From NCBI GenBank assembly GCA_000432775.1, contig HF990344.1, positions 51,085 through 111,663 of the forward strand: a DNA stretch of 60,579 nucleotides. Direction: 5' to 3'. Each line of letters begins with the position of its first letter. Positions within the stretch are counted from its first letter, which is position 1. Both the position numbers and the translations under genes were made by a program. Below, piece by piece: positions 25,292 to 34,761 of the stretch. The notes under the pieces were generated by a model. The model saw only the letters and a program-made list of their open reading frames with translations. It was not told where the DNA came from and ran no database searches. Source of the DNA: Alistipes sp. CAG:831. Its GTDB lineage: Bacteria > Bacteroidota > Bacteroidia > Bacteroidales > UBA932.

Positions 25292-28285
25292 ATGAAAGCT
25301 ATTACAACTTATCTTATAAGCGCATGCCTGGTTCTGTGTACGGCATGCCGTAAACAAGAACCGCCGGAGGCAGGTCCCATGTCCGCGACCGTCAGTCTGA
25401 ACCTGGTTTTGGAAGAGACAGCGGACACCAGGTCCATTCCCTCCGTCAACGAGGTAAAGGTAACAGACCTGAACCTGTTCGCCTACTACAGCCGGACTGG
25501 ACAGCTTGCCGAATACGCATATATTGAAAATCCCGGCAACAGTGTGGAATTCAGCATCAACTCCGGAACCGGCCACGACATCTACGCAATCGCTAATACC
25601 GGAGACCTTACTGACTCTCCGGGCATAACGGACAGTCTGGGCCTCATCGCCCTTGCCTGGAAACTGGACAGTCCGCAGGATATCGTAAACATCGAGGGGG
25701 CAATTCCCATGTCGGGAATGCTCAGAGATGTGGATGTCAGCAACGGAAGCCAGTTCACCATTCCTCTCACAAGACTGCTTTCCAAATTCAGAATCATTGC
25801 TGACACGTCCGGACTCGATAAAGACATCACGACCTTCGACATTAAAAAAGTCATGATACGCAACATGAACAGGCAGACCGGATATTTCCGGCCCGCCCGG
25901 GCCACGGCTGAGGATCAGGTATTCAGCGAAGGCCTGAGCCTGGAGGGGGAGGAACTGGACGCCCTGTTCAGCAGCGGAGTGGACTTCTACCTCCCTGAAA
26001 ACGCACAGGGAGACCTTCTGTCGTCAAACATTGATGAGAAAACGCACATTCCGCCGGCTCCTTACGACGGGCTGTGCACCTTCGTCGAACTGCATGTGGA
26101 CTACCGCAGTTCCGAGCACTACAACGACAGCCTTGTCTACAGGTACTACCTGCACGACGGACGTCGGCTGGACAACTTCGACCTGCTGCGCAACACGATG
26201 TACACCTGCCAGACCCATTTTACCGGCACCGGAATCAACGAGCAGACATGGAGAATTGATGTCTCGGGCATGAAGGATCTGGTGACATCCATTTCCGTAT
26301 CCCCTTCTGAAAAGACTTTCAGGGATGCCGGCAGTACATTCCGTTTCAGCGCTGCCGTCCTGCCGGCCTCAGCAGAGAATCCGTCAGTAATCTGGAGTTC
26401 TGACAACGAGGATGTGGCGACTGTATCCGACGACGGGACCGTCACTGCAGTATCCGACGGAACATGCCGCATTACAGCCACTGCCGCCGACGGAAGCGGA
26501 GTCAGCGGCAGCGCCACCGCAATAGTGGACACTTATAAATTCCCCGAATCTGTGACCGTCACACCGGAAAAAGCGGAACTGTACACAGGTGAACAGATTA
26601 CGCTGAGCGCGGAAATTCTTCCGGAAAATGCCGGCAACAAACAGGTCAAATGGACAAGTTCCGATTCCGACAAGGCATCCGTCTCAGAAGACGGTACGGT
26701 AACTGCACTTAGCGCCGGAGAAGTGGAGATAATAGCTGCCACTTTGGAAAATTCCCTCAAGGATACAGCTGTTCTGACTATTAGGGAAAGAACCTTCAGC
26801 CTCATGAGGATACCTGATATAATTTACCCTAACTACAATTCACCGGTTACTGTCTCGTACTTAGCTCAGCCTGAGGCAGAACCCGTTATGGAAATTACTG
26901 TCATTGATGGTGCCGCCGATGCCGTCTCTATATCGGACGGAGTCATTACTGCTGTCAATCCCGGAATCAGTTCAGGGGAAATAGGCACCTATACACTGCA
27001 TGCTACAGCCAACGGCATTACCGTATCCAGGGATTTCTCCGTAAACGCCGGAAAGATAACACTCCCTGTCACAAAAGTTCTCAATCCTGGCAATCAATTC
27101 AAAATCAAACCAATCAGCATATCCCCAGCTGATATAGGCATTACATGGTCATCTTCTGACCCTGAAACTGCAACAATCAGCGCGGACGGAACTATCACGG
27201 CTGTCGCTCCAGGATCATGCACCATAACTGCCGAAACCGACGCAGGAGCGATGGATGATGCTTTGGTCAACGTCTCAATGCCACCGCTTTACTTTGTCGA
27301 GAGTCCGCTCCGGATCTATGAGGGAGAAAGCATAACCCTTACATCCAGCACCGTACCGCCATCATCCTATCCTGTAGAATATTCGGTAATCAGCGGAAAC
27401 GAATATGTATCCATTTCCGGCGATGTCATCCAGGGGCTCAAACACTCTACAGGTCAGCCCAATCCGGTCATTCAGGTAAGGTTCAAGGACAGTCCGGACA
27501 TATATAAGAGGGCCGAAGTAATCGTCCTGCCATGCATAAACGCTAAGTTGGAGGCCGGCAGCATGGTAGTGAATACAAGCGGACACTCTTCGATCAACAG
27601 TAACTGGAGCAATGTCATCTCCTACCTGCCCATATCTGTGGATCATGCCCCGCATGTAACCGTTCATTGGGAAATACGGGACAAGGACGGGTATCTCTGC
27701 AATGAATATTTCGAGATAGAGGACAATAAGCGCATAGTACCTGCATCTCCCGATGCCACCGGACGTTTCACGATAACCGGGAAAGACCAGAGCGGGAAAT
27801 ACACCACGGCACCTATAGTCATAGACTCCTACCAGCTGCTTGAATACGAAATCGGACTCAGCGAATATTCCTTCAACAATATCGGCAATGTACAGTACTA
27901 CACCGTATCCCTGTCGGCCAGATGGCACATAGACTCGTGGAACTTCATGTCCGGATACCTGCAGAACATGTTCATACAGTTGCCACTCATAATGCACATT
28001 CCGACTCACGTACAGTTCAACAACATAGGCTCAAACGGAAGCGACGAGACCTACATCAGGGGATACGCGACATCCATACGCAGGAGCGGAACCGGAGTCC
28101 TGTCAGATCTCAGAGGTCTGGTGCCTATGAGCTGGATACGTACGGATATGGGAGAGGACAGCGGGACCGTACAGGGTATAGTGGGTTCATTTCTGATATT
28201 CAACACTGCGGACAATGGGTTCGACGGCTACTACTATATAAAACAGCGGAGCGAGTCTTTCTACAATGCCGATGAATACTTGTAA
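25292..28285 (+). CDS. Large fimbrial tip/adhesin lipoprotein with Ig-like (BIG2) repeats
   Basis: 997 residues; lipoprotein signal (LVLCTAC, Cys19). Residues about 30-325 look like a DUF4906/fimbrillin-type module, with VKVTDLNLFAYYS and LRNTMYTCQTHFTGTG. At least two BIG2 repeats follow (332-412 and 418-498), each with the IxWSSxDxxxATVSxDGTVTAxSxG pattern, and further degenerate repeats (about 590-665). The C-terminal 300 residues are unique and beta-rich. I infer a tip adhesin of a type V pilus. Long reading frames on the opposite strand are shadows. Confidence 0.75.
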   Translation: MKAITTYLISACLVLCTACRKQEPPEAGPMSATVSLNLVLEETADTRSIPSVNEVKVTDLNLFAYYSRTGQLAEYAYIENPGNSVEFSINSGTGHDIYAIANTGDLTDSPGITDSLGLIALAWKLDSPQDIVNIEGAIPMSGMLRDVDVSNGSQFTIPLTRLLSKFRIIADTSGLDKDITTFDIKKVMIRNMNRQTGYFRPARATAEDQVFSEGLSLEGEELDALFSSGVDFYLPENAQGDLLSSNIDEKTHIPPAPYDGLCTFVELHVDYRSSEHYNDSLVYRYYLHDGRRLDNFDLLRNTMYTCQTHFTGTGINEQTWRIDVSGMKDLVTSISVSPSEKTFRDAGSTFRFSAAVLPASAENPSVIWSSDNEDVATVSDDGTVTAVSDGTCRITATAADGSGVSGSATAIVDTYKFPESVTVTPEKAELYTGEQITLSAEILPENAGNKQVKWTSSDSDKASVSEDGTVTALSAGEVEIIAATLENSLKDTAVLTIRERTFSLMRIPDIIYPNYNSPVTVSYLAQPEAEPVMEITVIDGAADAVSISDGVITAVNPGISSGEIGTYTLHATANGITVSRDFSVNAGKITLPVTKVLNPGNQFKIKPISISPADIGITWSSSDPETATISADGTITAVAPGSCTITAETDAGAMDDALVNVSMPPLYFVESPLRIYEGESITLTSSTVPPSSYPVEYSVISGNEYVSISGDVIQGLKHSTGQPNPVIQVRFKDSPDIYKRAEVIVLPCINAKLEAGSMVVNTSGHSSINSNWSNVISYLPISVDHAPHVTVHWEIRDKDGYLCNEYFEIEDNKRIVPASPDATGRFTITGKDQSGKYTTAPIVIDSYQLLEYEIGLSEYSFNNIGNVQYYTVSLSARWHIDSWNFMSGYLQNMFIQLPLIMHIPTHVQFNNIGSNGSDETYIRGYATSIRRSGTGVLSDLRGLVPMSWIRTDMGEDSGTVQGIVGSFLIFNTADNGFDGYYYIKQRSESFYNADEYL

Positions 28286-28334
28286 AAATGCTTGGAAATT
28301 ATACTCAGGGAGTACAACCGTCAGGATTTTGTAG

Positions 28335-28342
28335 TATATTTG
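28335..28342 (+). promoter_or_regulatory. Putative -7 box of the M28 peptidase gene
   Basis: TATATTTG, 29 bases before the ATG at 28372; indicates independent transcription from the fimbrial operon. Confidence 0.5.
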
Positions 28343-28371
28343 GGAGGTTTTTTAATCAAAAATGTTAACTT

Positions 28372-30039
28372 ATGAGACTTAACTTTTCAATACTATTATC
28401 AGCCGCTTCCCTGGCGGCTCTTTCCCTGCTGCCCGTTCCGGCCGGCGCATCTGTTCCACAAGGAGAAGATCCTATTGTCCAGAAAGTTATCAGCATTGCT
28501 GCTGAGGACAACCAGACAATGGACCATCTCGATATAGTTACCAACCGTTTCGGAGGCCGTCCCATAGGCTCGGACGCATACACCCACGCAACAGACTGGG
28601 CTGTGTACATGTTCGAAAAATGGGGGCTGGAAGTCCACAAAGAATATGCAGGCGAGGTGTCTGTAGGATTCAACCGTGGTCCCTGGTTCGGCCGTATGAT
28701 AAACGGCAATGAGGCCCTCCACTTCACGACTCCCTCCTACACTGCCGGAACAAAGGGTCTTCAGAGAGGCCACGTAGTCATCGAGCCCAAGACAAGAGCC
28801 GAATTCGAGAGAATGAAGCAGACCATCAAGGGCGCATGGGTACTGATCGGAGGCACCAGCAAGGGATGGCCTATCGACTACACTGAGCGTGGTGATGCCA
28901 AGAGGGCTGAGATCATCGCCCAGAATGACTCTATCTCCCAGCTGAATACTGAAATCAGACAATACAACAGCTCCATTTTCAACCAGAAGAGGAATCTGGA
29001 CAAGCAGCTTCAGATAACCAAATCCGCCAAGGAGGCAGCAAAGATCAAAGCCCAGATAGAATCTCTCAAAGAGAAAGAGCTCATCCCCCTGATCGAGGAG
29101 CCCGCACTTTTCTACCGCGAGATGCTTGAAGCCGGCGCTTTGGGAATCATACAGTCCGCACCTGTTCCTATTACAACACTGTATGACAGGGCAAATATCG
29201 ACAACGGCTACATGACATGGGACAACCTGCCTACACTGCCTGACATCAAACTTGACTTCAGACAGTACAATAAGATAAAAGAAATGGTTGAACTGCGCGA
29301 GTACGTAGAACTCGAGTTCGACATACGCAATCACTTCTATATGGGCCCGGTTCCTTATTACAATGTTGTAGCCATACTGCGCGGAACTGAATTCCCTGAC
29401 GAATATGTAATCTGCGGAGGCCATCTCGACAGCTACGATGCAGCAACAGGCGGAGTCGACTGCGGTACAGGTATTGCTCCTACAATGGAGGCCGCAAGAC
29501 TGCTTGCTACGGCAGGTGCAAAGCCAAAGAGATCCATAATCTTTGCTCTTTGGGCCGGTGAAGAGTTCGGTCTGCTGGGTTCCAAGGCATGGGTTGAGCA
29601 GCATCAGGAAGAAATGCCAAACATTGTCAACTACTTCAACCGCGACGGAGGCCCCACAGTAGCGAACAGCATGTCTGTTCCGAAAGAATGGTATGATGCC
29701 CTCGTTCCGGTATGCGAGCCCCTTAAAGACCTTGATCCGAGGTTCCCGTTCAAGCTAAGTGTAAATGACAGGTATCCGATGGCCATTCCCGACAACGCAG
29801 GAGGTTCCGACCATGCATATTTCATGATGAGCGGAGTTCCCGTCATCGGCTTCGGCACCGGAGACCCCCTCGGATACAACTTCAGCTACGGTGAGATCTG
29901 GCATACCGACCGCGACCTCTACACCAAGAGCATTCCTGAATACATGGAGCATACATCCATCGTGAATGCAATAGTCCTCTGGGGCATCGCAAACCTGCCA
30001 GAGAAACTGCCCGCCGATGCGGTATATATCCAGGAATAA
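28372..30039 (+). CDS. M28 family zinc aminopeptidase, secreted
   Basis: 555 residues with a signal peptide (SLAALSLLPVPAGA). A PA-like domain (about 105-320) carries a long polar coiled-coil insertion (about 180-240, EIRQYNSS...AAKIKAQIES). The M28 core follows: CGGHLDSYD (H351, D353), GVDCGTG (D363), WAGEEFG (E397/E398), a later Asp in FNRDGG and His in GSDHAYFM complete the two-zinc site. It removes N-terminal residues from peptides in the periplasm or outside the cell. It is followed by a terminator. Confidence 0.9.
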   Translation: MRLNFSILLSAASLAALSLLPVPAGASVPQGEDPIVQKVISIAAEDNQTMDHLDIVTNRFGGRPIGSDAYTHATDWAVYMFEKWGLEVHKEYAGEVSVGFNRGPWFGRMINGNEALHFTTPSYTAGTKGLQRGHVVIEPKTRAEFERMKQTIKGAWVLIGGTSKGWPIDYTERGDAKRAEIIAQNDSISQLNTEIRQYNSSIFNQKRNLDKQLQITKSAKEAAKIKAQIESLKEKELIPLIEEPALFYREMLEAGALGIIQSAPVPITTLYDRANIDNGYMTWDNLPTLPDIKLDFRQYNKIKEMVELREYVELEFDIRNHFYMGPVPYYNVVAILRGTEFPDEYVICGGHLDSYDAATGGVDCGTGIAPTMEAARLLATAGAKPKRSIIFALWAGEEFGLLGSKAWVEQHQEEMPNIVNYFNRDGGPTVANSMSVPKEWYDALVPVCEPLKDLDPRFPFKLSVNDRYPMAIPDNAGGSDHAYFMMSGVPVIGFGTGDPLGYNFSYGEIWHTDRDLYTKSIPEYMEHTSIVNAIVLWGIANLPEKLPADAVYIQE

Positions 30040-30063
30040 TCAAATTCAATTTATAAAACAAAC

Positions 30064-30103
30064 GAGGGTGACCCGGAGGAAAGGGCCACCCTCTTTATTT
30101 TTT
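30064..30103 (+). terminator. Rho-independent terminator after the M28 peptidase gene
   Basis: GAGGGTGACC (30064-30073) pairs with GGCCACCCTC (30084-30093; 9 of 10), followed by a T-rich tail. On the other strand the stem is followed by GTTTGTTTTA, so it may also stop the opposing rlmB transcript. Confidence 0.75.
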
Positions 30104-30120
30104 ACGTTGGGAATCACTGC

Positions 30121-30876
30121 TTACTGCTGCCTCTGTCTTACCGCCTCGAACAGCATGACAGAAGCGGCGACCGACACATTGAGAGAGCCTATATCTCCGC
30201 GCATGGGGATTCGGGCCTGTACATCGCAGAGAGCCAGCACCGATGAAGATATACCCTTGCCCTCGGAGCCCATGACGAAAGCCGTGGGCTTTGTCATGTC
30301 CACATTGTAAATCAGGCTTTCGGCCTTCTCGGTTGCCGCCACTATCTGGAACCCCTTCTCCTTGAGATAGTACAAAGGTATCCGCAGGTTCTTGCATTTC
30401 GCCACTCCTATACGCAGCAGGGCTCCTGCCGAAGCCTTGACTCCGTCGGCGTTGATAGCGGCTCCGCCCTTCGCCGGAAGGATGATGCCGCCGGCTCCGG
30501 CACATTCGGCAGTACGGGCGATAGCCCCCAGGTTCCGCACATCGCTCACTCCGTCCAGCAGGACAAAAACAGGGGCAGGATCCTTCTGCAGGGCCCTGTC
30601 CACCATTTCCTCCAGGGGAATGTAGTCTATCTGCGGCAGGTATGCCACCACGCCCTGATTCCTGCCTCCGCGGAAGCGGGCCAGCCTCTCCGCGGGCACG
30701 AACTGGAAGGGTATGCCGCGGCTGTCCAGCTCCGTAAGAAGCTGACGGAACTGCTGCCCCTCCAGCCCCTGCCTGAGCAGCACCTTCTCTATCTGCCTTC
30801 CGGACAGCACGGCCTCCAATACGGGATGCATCCCGTAAAGGTGGTAAGACGTATCTTTCTTTTCTGTATTCTCCAT
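30121..30876 (-). CDS. rlmB: 23S rRNA 2'-O-methyltransferase RlmB (TrmH family)
   Basis: 251 residues of the SpoU family. N-terminal substrate-binding domain (YHLYGMHPVLEAVLSGRQIEKVLL). SPOUT knot motifs: RNLGAIARTAECAGAGGIILP, FVMGSEGKGIS and SLNVSVAASVMLFE, the last being the AdoMet-binding loop. Methylates the ribose of G2251-equivalent in 23S rRNA. Last gene of the tatA-tatC-ABC-F operon. Confidence 0.9.
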   Translation of the reverse strand: MENTEKKDTSYHLYGMHPVLEAVLSGRQIEKVLLRQGLEGQQFRQLLTELDSRGIPFQFVPAERLARFRGGRNQGVVAYLPQIDYIPLEEMVDRALQKDPAPVFVLLDGVSDVRNLGAIARTAECAGAGGIILPAKGGAAINADGVKASAGALLRIGVAKCKNLRIPLYYLKEKGFQIVAATEKAESLIYNVDMTKPTAFVMGSEGKGISSSVLALCDVQARIPMRGDIGSLNVSVAASVMLFEAVRQRQQ

Positions 30877-30906
30877 ATTCCGATATTATTGTGGTTCAAT
30901 TACTAA

Positions 30907-32913
30907 TCAACCGTTAAGCTCCATCCATTCCTCCATGGTGCGGTCCAGGGTCCTTTTGAGCTCCAGATACTCGCGGGTCAGCCTGTCTATGTCCGTATCA
31001 GCAGCCGGAGCGGCCAGAACTTTCTCAAGTTCCTTCATCTGAGTCTCGATGTCGGCGATCTTCTTCTCGCAGCTCTCGATACGCTTCTGCTTGCGGCGCA
31101 GCTCCTTCTGCTCCTGAAAGGAGAGAGCGGAGGCGGTAGGGGCCTTGCCCGCCTGTACCGGCCTGTCCGCTGCCGCAGGTGATGAAGCCCCACTCCCAGC
31201 GGATTGTCCTGAGGCAGATGGCTGTACGGACTTCGAGGCATTTCCTGAAGGCCGGGAAGACCGCTCCAGGTCCTGCAGGTTCTCTATGCGCCGCTTCTCG
31301 ATGAAATCCCGCACTCCTCCGAGGTATTCCTTCACCGTCCCGTCGCGGAACTCATAGACCTTGTCCACCAGCCCGTCGAGGAAGTCCCTGTCGTGAGATA
31401 CGATAACCAGAGTCCCGTCGTAGCGCTGGAGGGCCTGCTTGAGCACGTCCTTGGAACGGATATCCATGTGGTTGGTCGGCTCGTCGAGGGCCAGCAGGTT
31501 GTACGGGTGGAGTATGAGCTTGGCCATGGCAAGACGGGAACGCTCGCCTCCGCTGAGTACGGCCACCTTCTTGTCGATGTCCTCACCGCGGAAGAGAAAG
31601 GCCCCGAGGATATCCCTCAGCCTGGTGCGGATATCGCCCACAGCCACCTTGTCGAGGGTATCGTAGACCGTATCGTTTTTATCGAGGACGTCCTCCTGGT
31701 TCTGGGCATAGTAGCCGAGAGCCACATTGTACCCGAGAGAGGCCGAGCCGGCTATGGGCCGCAGCTCCCCGGTGATATATTTCATCATGGTACTCTTACC
31801 TTCTCCGTTGCGGCCGACGAAGGCCACCTTCTCCCCTCTTTCCACCGTCAGGTCAATGTCCGTGAAGACCACCTTCGGACTGCCGGAGCCGTCACGGGGC
31901 GGATAACCTCCGGTGAGGGCCTTGGCCTGAAAGACGATCTGTCCCGAACGGGGAGCCGGCGGGAACTTGACATGCAGGGCCGAATTGTCCTCCTGATCTA
32001 TCTCTATCCGCTCGAGCTTGTCGAGAGCCTTTATGCGGGACTGAACCTGATTGCTCTTGGTGGGCTTGTATCGGAAACGCTCGATGAACTCCTCTGTCTT
32101 CTCAATCATCCGCTGCTGGTTCTCGTAGGCGGCCCGCTGCTGCTCCATCCTCTCGCGGCGCAGCTCCACATATTTCGAATACGGCACCTTGTAGTCGTAG
32201 ATGTGACCGAGGACAATCTCCACCGTTCTGGTTGTCACCCTGTCCAGGAAACGGCGGTCGTGCGAGATGAGCACCACCGAGCCCCTGTAGCCGTAGAGAT
32301 AGTCCTCCAGCCACTGGATTGACTCGATGTCCAGATGGTTGGTCGGCTCGTCCAGCAGCAGCACGTCCGGCCTTGTCAGCAGCACCTTCGCCAGTTCCAC
32401 GCGCATGTTCCAGCCTTGGGAGAAAGTACTGCGCTGACGGCCCAGCTCACCCTTCTTGAATCCCAGTCCGACCAGCGTCTTCTCCGCCAGCACGGCCGGG
32501 GACTCGGACTGGGCCATGGCCAGCTTGTCATTCAGTTCGTTGAGCTCTTCTATCAGACGGTGATAGGCCTCGGATTCGTAGTCTGTCCTCTCGCCCAGTT
32601 CCCGGCTGATCTCCTCCACCCTCTCATTCATGGTGAAATGGTCGGCGAATACGGACATGGCGGCCTCGAGGACCGTAGTGTCCTTCGAATAGCTCATTAT
32701 CTGCGGCAGATAGCCCACGGTCTGCTCCTTAGGCTTCATGATCGAGCCTGAGGTAGGACGCTCCACTCCGGCTATGAGCTTCAGAATGGTACTCTTGCCG
32801 GCTCCGTTCTTGCCCACAAGGGCTATGTGCTCCCCGTCGCTGACGTGGAAGCTGATGTCGTCCAGAAGGGTATATCCTCCGAACGCTACTGTCAGATTAT
32901 TTATCGAAATCAT
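30907..32913 (-). CDS. ABC-F family ATPase
   Basis: 668 residues with two ABC domains in one chain and no membrane segments: Walker A GKNGAGKST (first) and GRNGEGKST (second), signature STFSQGWNMRVELAKVL and LSGGERSRLAMAKL, and Walker B VLLLDEPTNHLD and LLALDEPTNHMD. The C-terminus has a Lys/Glu-rich coiled coil after a Ser/Pro-rich linker (about residues 535-590). ABC-F proteins act on ribosomes rather than in transport; the length suits the Uup group more than EttA. Its ATG overlaps the tatC stop (ATGA). Confidence 0.88.
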   Translation of the reverse strand: MISINNLTVAFGGYTLLDDISFHVSDGEHIALVGKNGAGKSTILKLIAGVERPTSGSIMKPKEQTVGYLPQIMSYSKDTTVLEAAMSVFADHFTMNERVEEISRELGERTDYESEAYHRLIEELNELNDKLAMAQSESPAVLAEKTLVGLGFKKGELGRQRSTFSQGWNMRVELAKVLLTRPDVLLLDEPTNHLDIESIQWLEDYLYGYRGSVVLISHDRRFLDRVTTRTVEIVLGHIYDYKVPYSKYVELRRERMEQQRAAYENQQRMIEKTEEFIERFRYKPTKSNQVQSRIKALDKLERIEIDQEDNSALHVKFPPAPRSGQIVFQAKALTGGYPPRDGSGSPKVVFTDIDLTVERGEKVAFVGRNGEGKSTMMKYITGELRPIAGSASLGYNVALGYYAQNQEDVLDKNDTVYDTLDKVAVGDIRTRLRDILGAFLFRGEDIDKKVAVLSGGERSRLAMAKLILHPYNLLALDEPTNHMDIRSKDVLKQALQRYDGTLVIVSHDRDFLDGLVDKVYEFRDGTVKEYLGGVRDFIEKRRIENLQDLERSSRPSGNASKSVQPSASGQSAGSGASSPAAADRPVQAGKAPTASALSFQEQKELRRKQKRIESCEKKIADIETQMKELEKVLAAPAADTDIDRLTREYLELKRTLDRTMEEWMELNG

Positions 32914-33725
32914 TGTATATCCGTTGTCTGGGTTTCTGCGAGGTCCTCCCTGCGCGTTTCACTGCTGCACAGCCTGATGGAGACCTCGTAAAGCATATAT
33001 ATCGGCAGTGCCACTACTATCATGGTAAATGCGTCTCCCGATGGTGTAATGATGGCGGACACTGCAAGGGCTATCACCACCGCGTACTTTCTGAAACGCC
33101 TTAGCATCTGTCTGTTGATAATACCTATCCGGGACAGCATGTAGGCCAGGGCAGGCAGCTCGAAGACCACTCCCATGATAAGGTTCATCTTCAGGAACAT
33201 CCCGATGTAAGAGCCGAGCGATATCTGGTTGGCCACTGACTCGCTCACCTGATACGTCCCTAAAAATCTGAGAGTCAGCGGAAACACTATCACATATCCG
33301 ACCGCAAGCCCTACGTAGAAAAGCAGGGAGGCCATGGAGAAAGCCGCCTCCGCCGCCTTCTTCTCCCTGTCATAGAGGGCAGGCCGCACGAATAGCCAGA
33401 TCTGGTACAGCAGAAAAGGCAGGGCTATGATGACTGCCAGCCAGAAGGCCATCCGCACATGGGTGAAGAACTGCGCGGCCAGGTCGATATTGACCAGCGT
33501 TACTGCAAAGGGCTTCAATGCAGGCAGGCCCATCAGTGCCAGCAGGTCGTTAAGCCACCTGTACACAAAGAAATCATCCGTAAGAGGAGCCAGCACCACA
33601 CCGTCGAAAACAATCTCCTTACACAGGAAAAACACCACCATGAGGACAATAAGGACAGCGAAACTGCGGAAAATCACCTTCCGCAGCTCATCCAGATGCT
33701 CCCAGAATGTCATCTCTCCCGCCAC
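32910..33725 (-). CDS. tatC: Sec-independent translocase TatC
   Basis: 271 residues, polytopic with about six membrane helices. Starts MTFWEHLDELRKVIFRS, matching the TatC N-terminal motif (HLxELR). Forms the Tat receptor with TatA/E. It lies 5 bases after tatA. Confidence 0.93.
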   Translation of the reverse strand: MAGEMTFWEHLDELRKVIFRSFAVLIVLMVVFFLCKEIVFDGVVLAPLTDDFFVYRWLNDLLALMGLPALKPFAVTLVNIDLAAQFFTHVRMAFWLAVIIALPFLLYQIWLFVRPALYDREKKAAEAAFSMASLLFYVGLAVGYVIVFPLTLRFLGTYQVSESVANQISLGSYIGMFLKMNLIMGVVFELPALAYMLSRIGIINRQMLRRFRKYAVVIALAVSAIITPSGDAFTMIVVALPIYMLYEVSIRLCSSETRREDLAETQTTDIQ

Positions 33726-33730
33726 GTCCC

Positions 33731-33952
33731 CTACTGCTTCTTCTCTTCCTCCCGGGCAGAGTCCTTCTTCGAATCAGAAGCGGCATTGATATCCTCCTCG
33801 ATACCGTTAATGCCTTCCTTGAAACTCTTCACACCCTTTCCGAAACTCTTCATCAGCTCCGGAATCTTCTTCGCCCCGAAAATCAGCAGGACAATGAGCA
33901 GCAGCACCAGAATCTCGGTAATACCGATGGAACCTAAAAACAAAAGCGTCAT
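33731..33952 (-). CDS. tatA: Sec-independent translocase TatA/E
   Basis: 73 residues: a short N-terminal membrane helix (ITEILVLLLIVLLIFGA), then the conserved FGAKKIPELMKSFGKG amphipathic helix and a charged tail. Forms the Tat pore with tatC. Confidence 0.93.
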   Translation of the reverse strand: MTLLFLGSIGITEILVLLLIVLLIFGAKKIPELMKSFGKGVKSFKEGINGIEEDINAASDSKKDSAREEEKKQ

Positions 33953-33977
33953 ATTCTCTATCCTTTTTAAAACGCTG

Positions 33978-33985
33978 CAAATCTA
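33978..33985 (-). promoter_or_regulatory. Putative -7 box of the tatA operon
   Basis: TAGATTTG on the minus strand, 25 bases before the tatA ATG. Confidence 0.55.
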
Positions 33986-34138
33986 TAAAAAATATCCATA
34001 CCACATTCAGCGGCCCGACTTTTTGAGATTTTGCAGTATTTCCGGCATAAAAATTTTGAGGAACGCGTTTAAAATGGTTTTAGGCAGGGTACTCATGATG
34101 AATATTGAGAATTGCAGCGCGTTTTATAAGCATTTGAT

Positions 34139-34252
34139 TATAAATCACTTGCAATACCAAGTGCATTTTTCGGGGTCTCACAGAGAGGTGAAAAATGCAG
34201 ACCGATTTGTAAACGCCTAAATATTAAGGACATACAAATCAGTCTGCATTTT
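34139..34252. repeat. Interspersed palindromic element, copy 2, extended
   Basis: TATAAATCA (34139-34147) and GATTTGTAAAC (34204-34214) form the outer arms, with TGCATTTTTC and TGAAAAATGCA (around 34162-34199) the inner arms, as in the element at 1356-1435. A second, stronger stem follows: AAAATGCAG...GATTTGTA (34192-34211) pairs with TACAAATCAG...GCATTTT (34233-34252), 19 of 20 bases, around a 21-base loop. The two stems are mutually exclusive. Confidence 0.65.
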
Positions 34253-34314
34253 CCACTATTTCCGGGGAAGTTTCCCGGGATATTGCAGTAAGGCAGCCTT
34301 GTCTGACAGTCTGC

Positions 34315-34743
34315 CTACGCTTCATGGCCGGCTTCCTGATCAGCCTTCCGGAAGACCTCCAAAAGCGCGGCGGGGATGCGGGTAGGACGGCGGGTGTCGC
34401 TGTGGATGAAGCCGAGGACCACTGTGCCGTCGCAGACCAGGTCGCCGTTCTGGTTGTAGATGTCGGTCCGGACCTCCACCCGGGCCATAGGCTCCTTCTC
34501 CACCCTGGAGACCACCCGAAGGATGTCTCCCATCCGGGCCGGGGTGTGGTAATGTGCTTCGACCGATACCACCGGCATCATGATTCCGCTCTTCTCAAGT
34601 TCCGTGATGGGCAGTCCGACATCCAGCAGGAACTGGTGCCGGCCGCACTCAAAGTAGCGGATGTAGTTCGAATGATGGACTACCCCCATCAGGTCCGTCT
34701 CATAGTAGCGGACCTCGATCTGTGTCTCTGACTGAATGTACAT
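34315..34743 (-). CDS. Acyl-CoA thioesterase (YbgC/4HBT-like)
   Basis: 142 residues of hotdog fold. The motif RYYETDLMGVVHHSNYIRYFE contains the catalytic Asp and the conserved HHSNY of the YbgC/4-hydroxybenzoyl-CoA thioesterase group. Hydrolyses acyl-CoA thioesters; substrate unknown. It begins 18 bases past the valS stop and is probably co-transcribed with valS. Confidence 0.85.
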   Translation of the reverse strand: MYIQSETQIEVRYYETDLMGVVHHSNYIRYFECGRHQFLLDVGLPITELEKSGIMMPVVSVEAHYHTPARMGDILRVVSRVEKEPMARVEVRTDIYNQNGDLVCDGTVVLGFIHSDTRRPTRIPAALLEVFRKADQEAGHEA

Positions 34744-34761
34744 GGCTTCTGTCTATTCGGT

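Larger units (their letters stand above)
33953..34314. other. Gene-free region with palindromic repeats
   Basis: About 360 bases between tatA (-) and the thioesterase gene (-). No credible gene. It contains the tat promoter (33978-33985) and the large palindromic element at 34139-34252. Confidence 0.6.

Noticed and set aside
28399..29604. 401-codon minus-strand frame opposite the M28 peptidase
   Set aside because: Antisense to a complete peptidase with zinc motifs; no motif in the frame.
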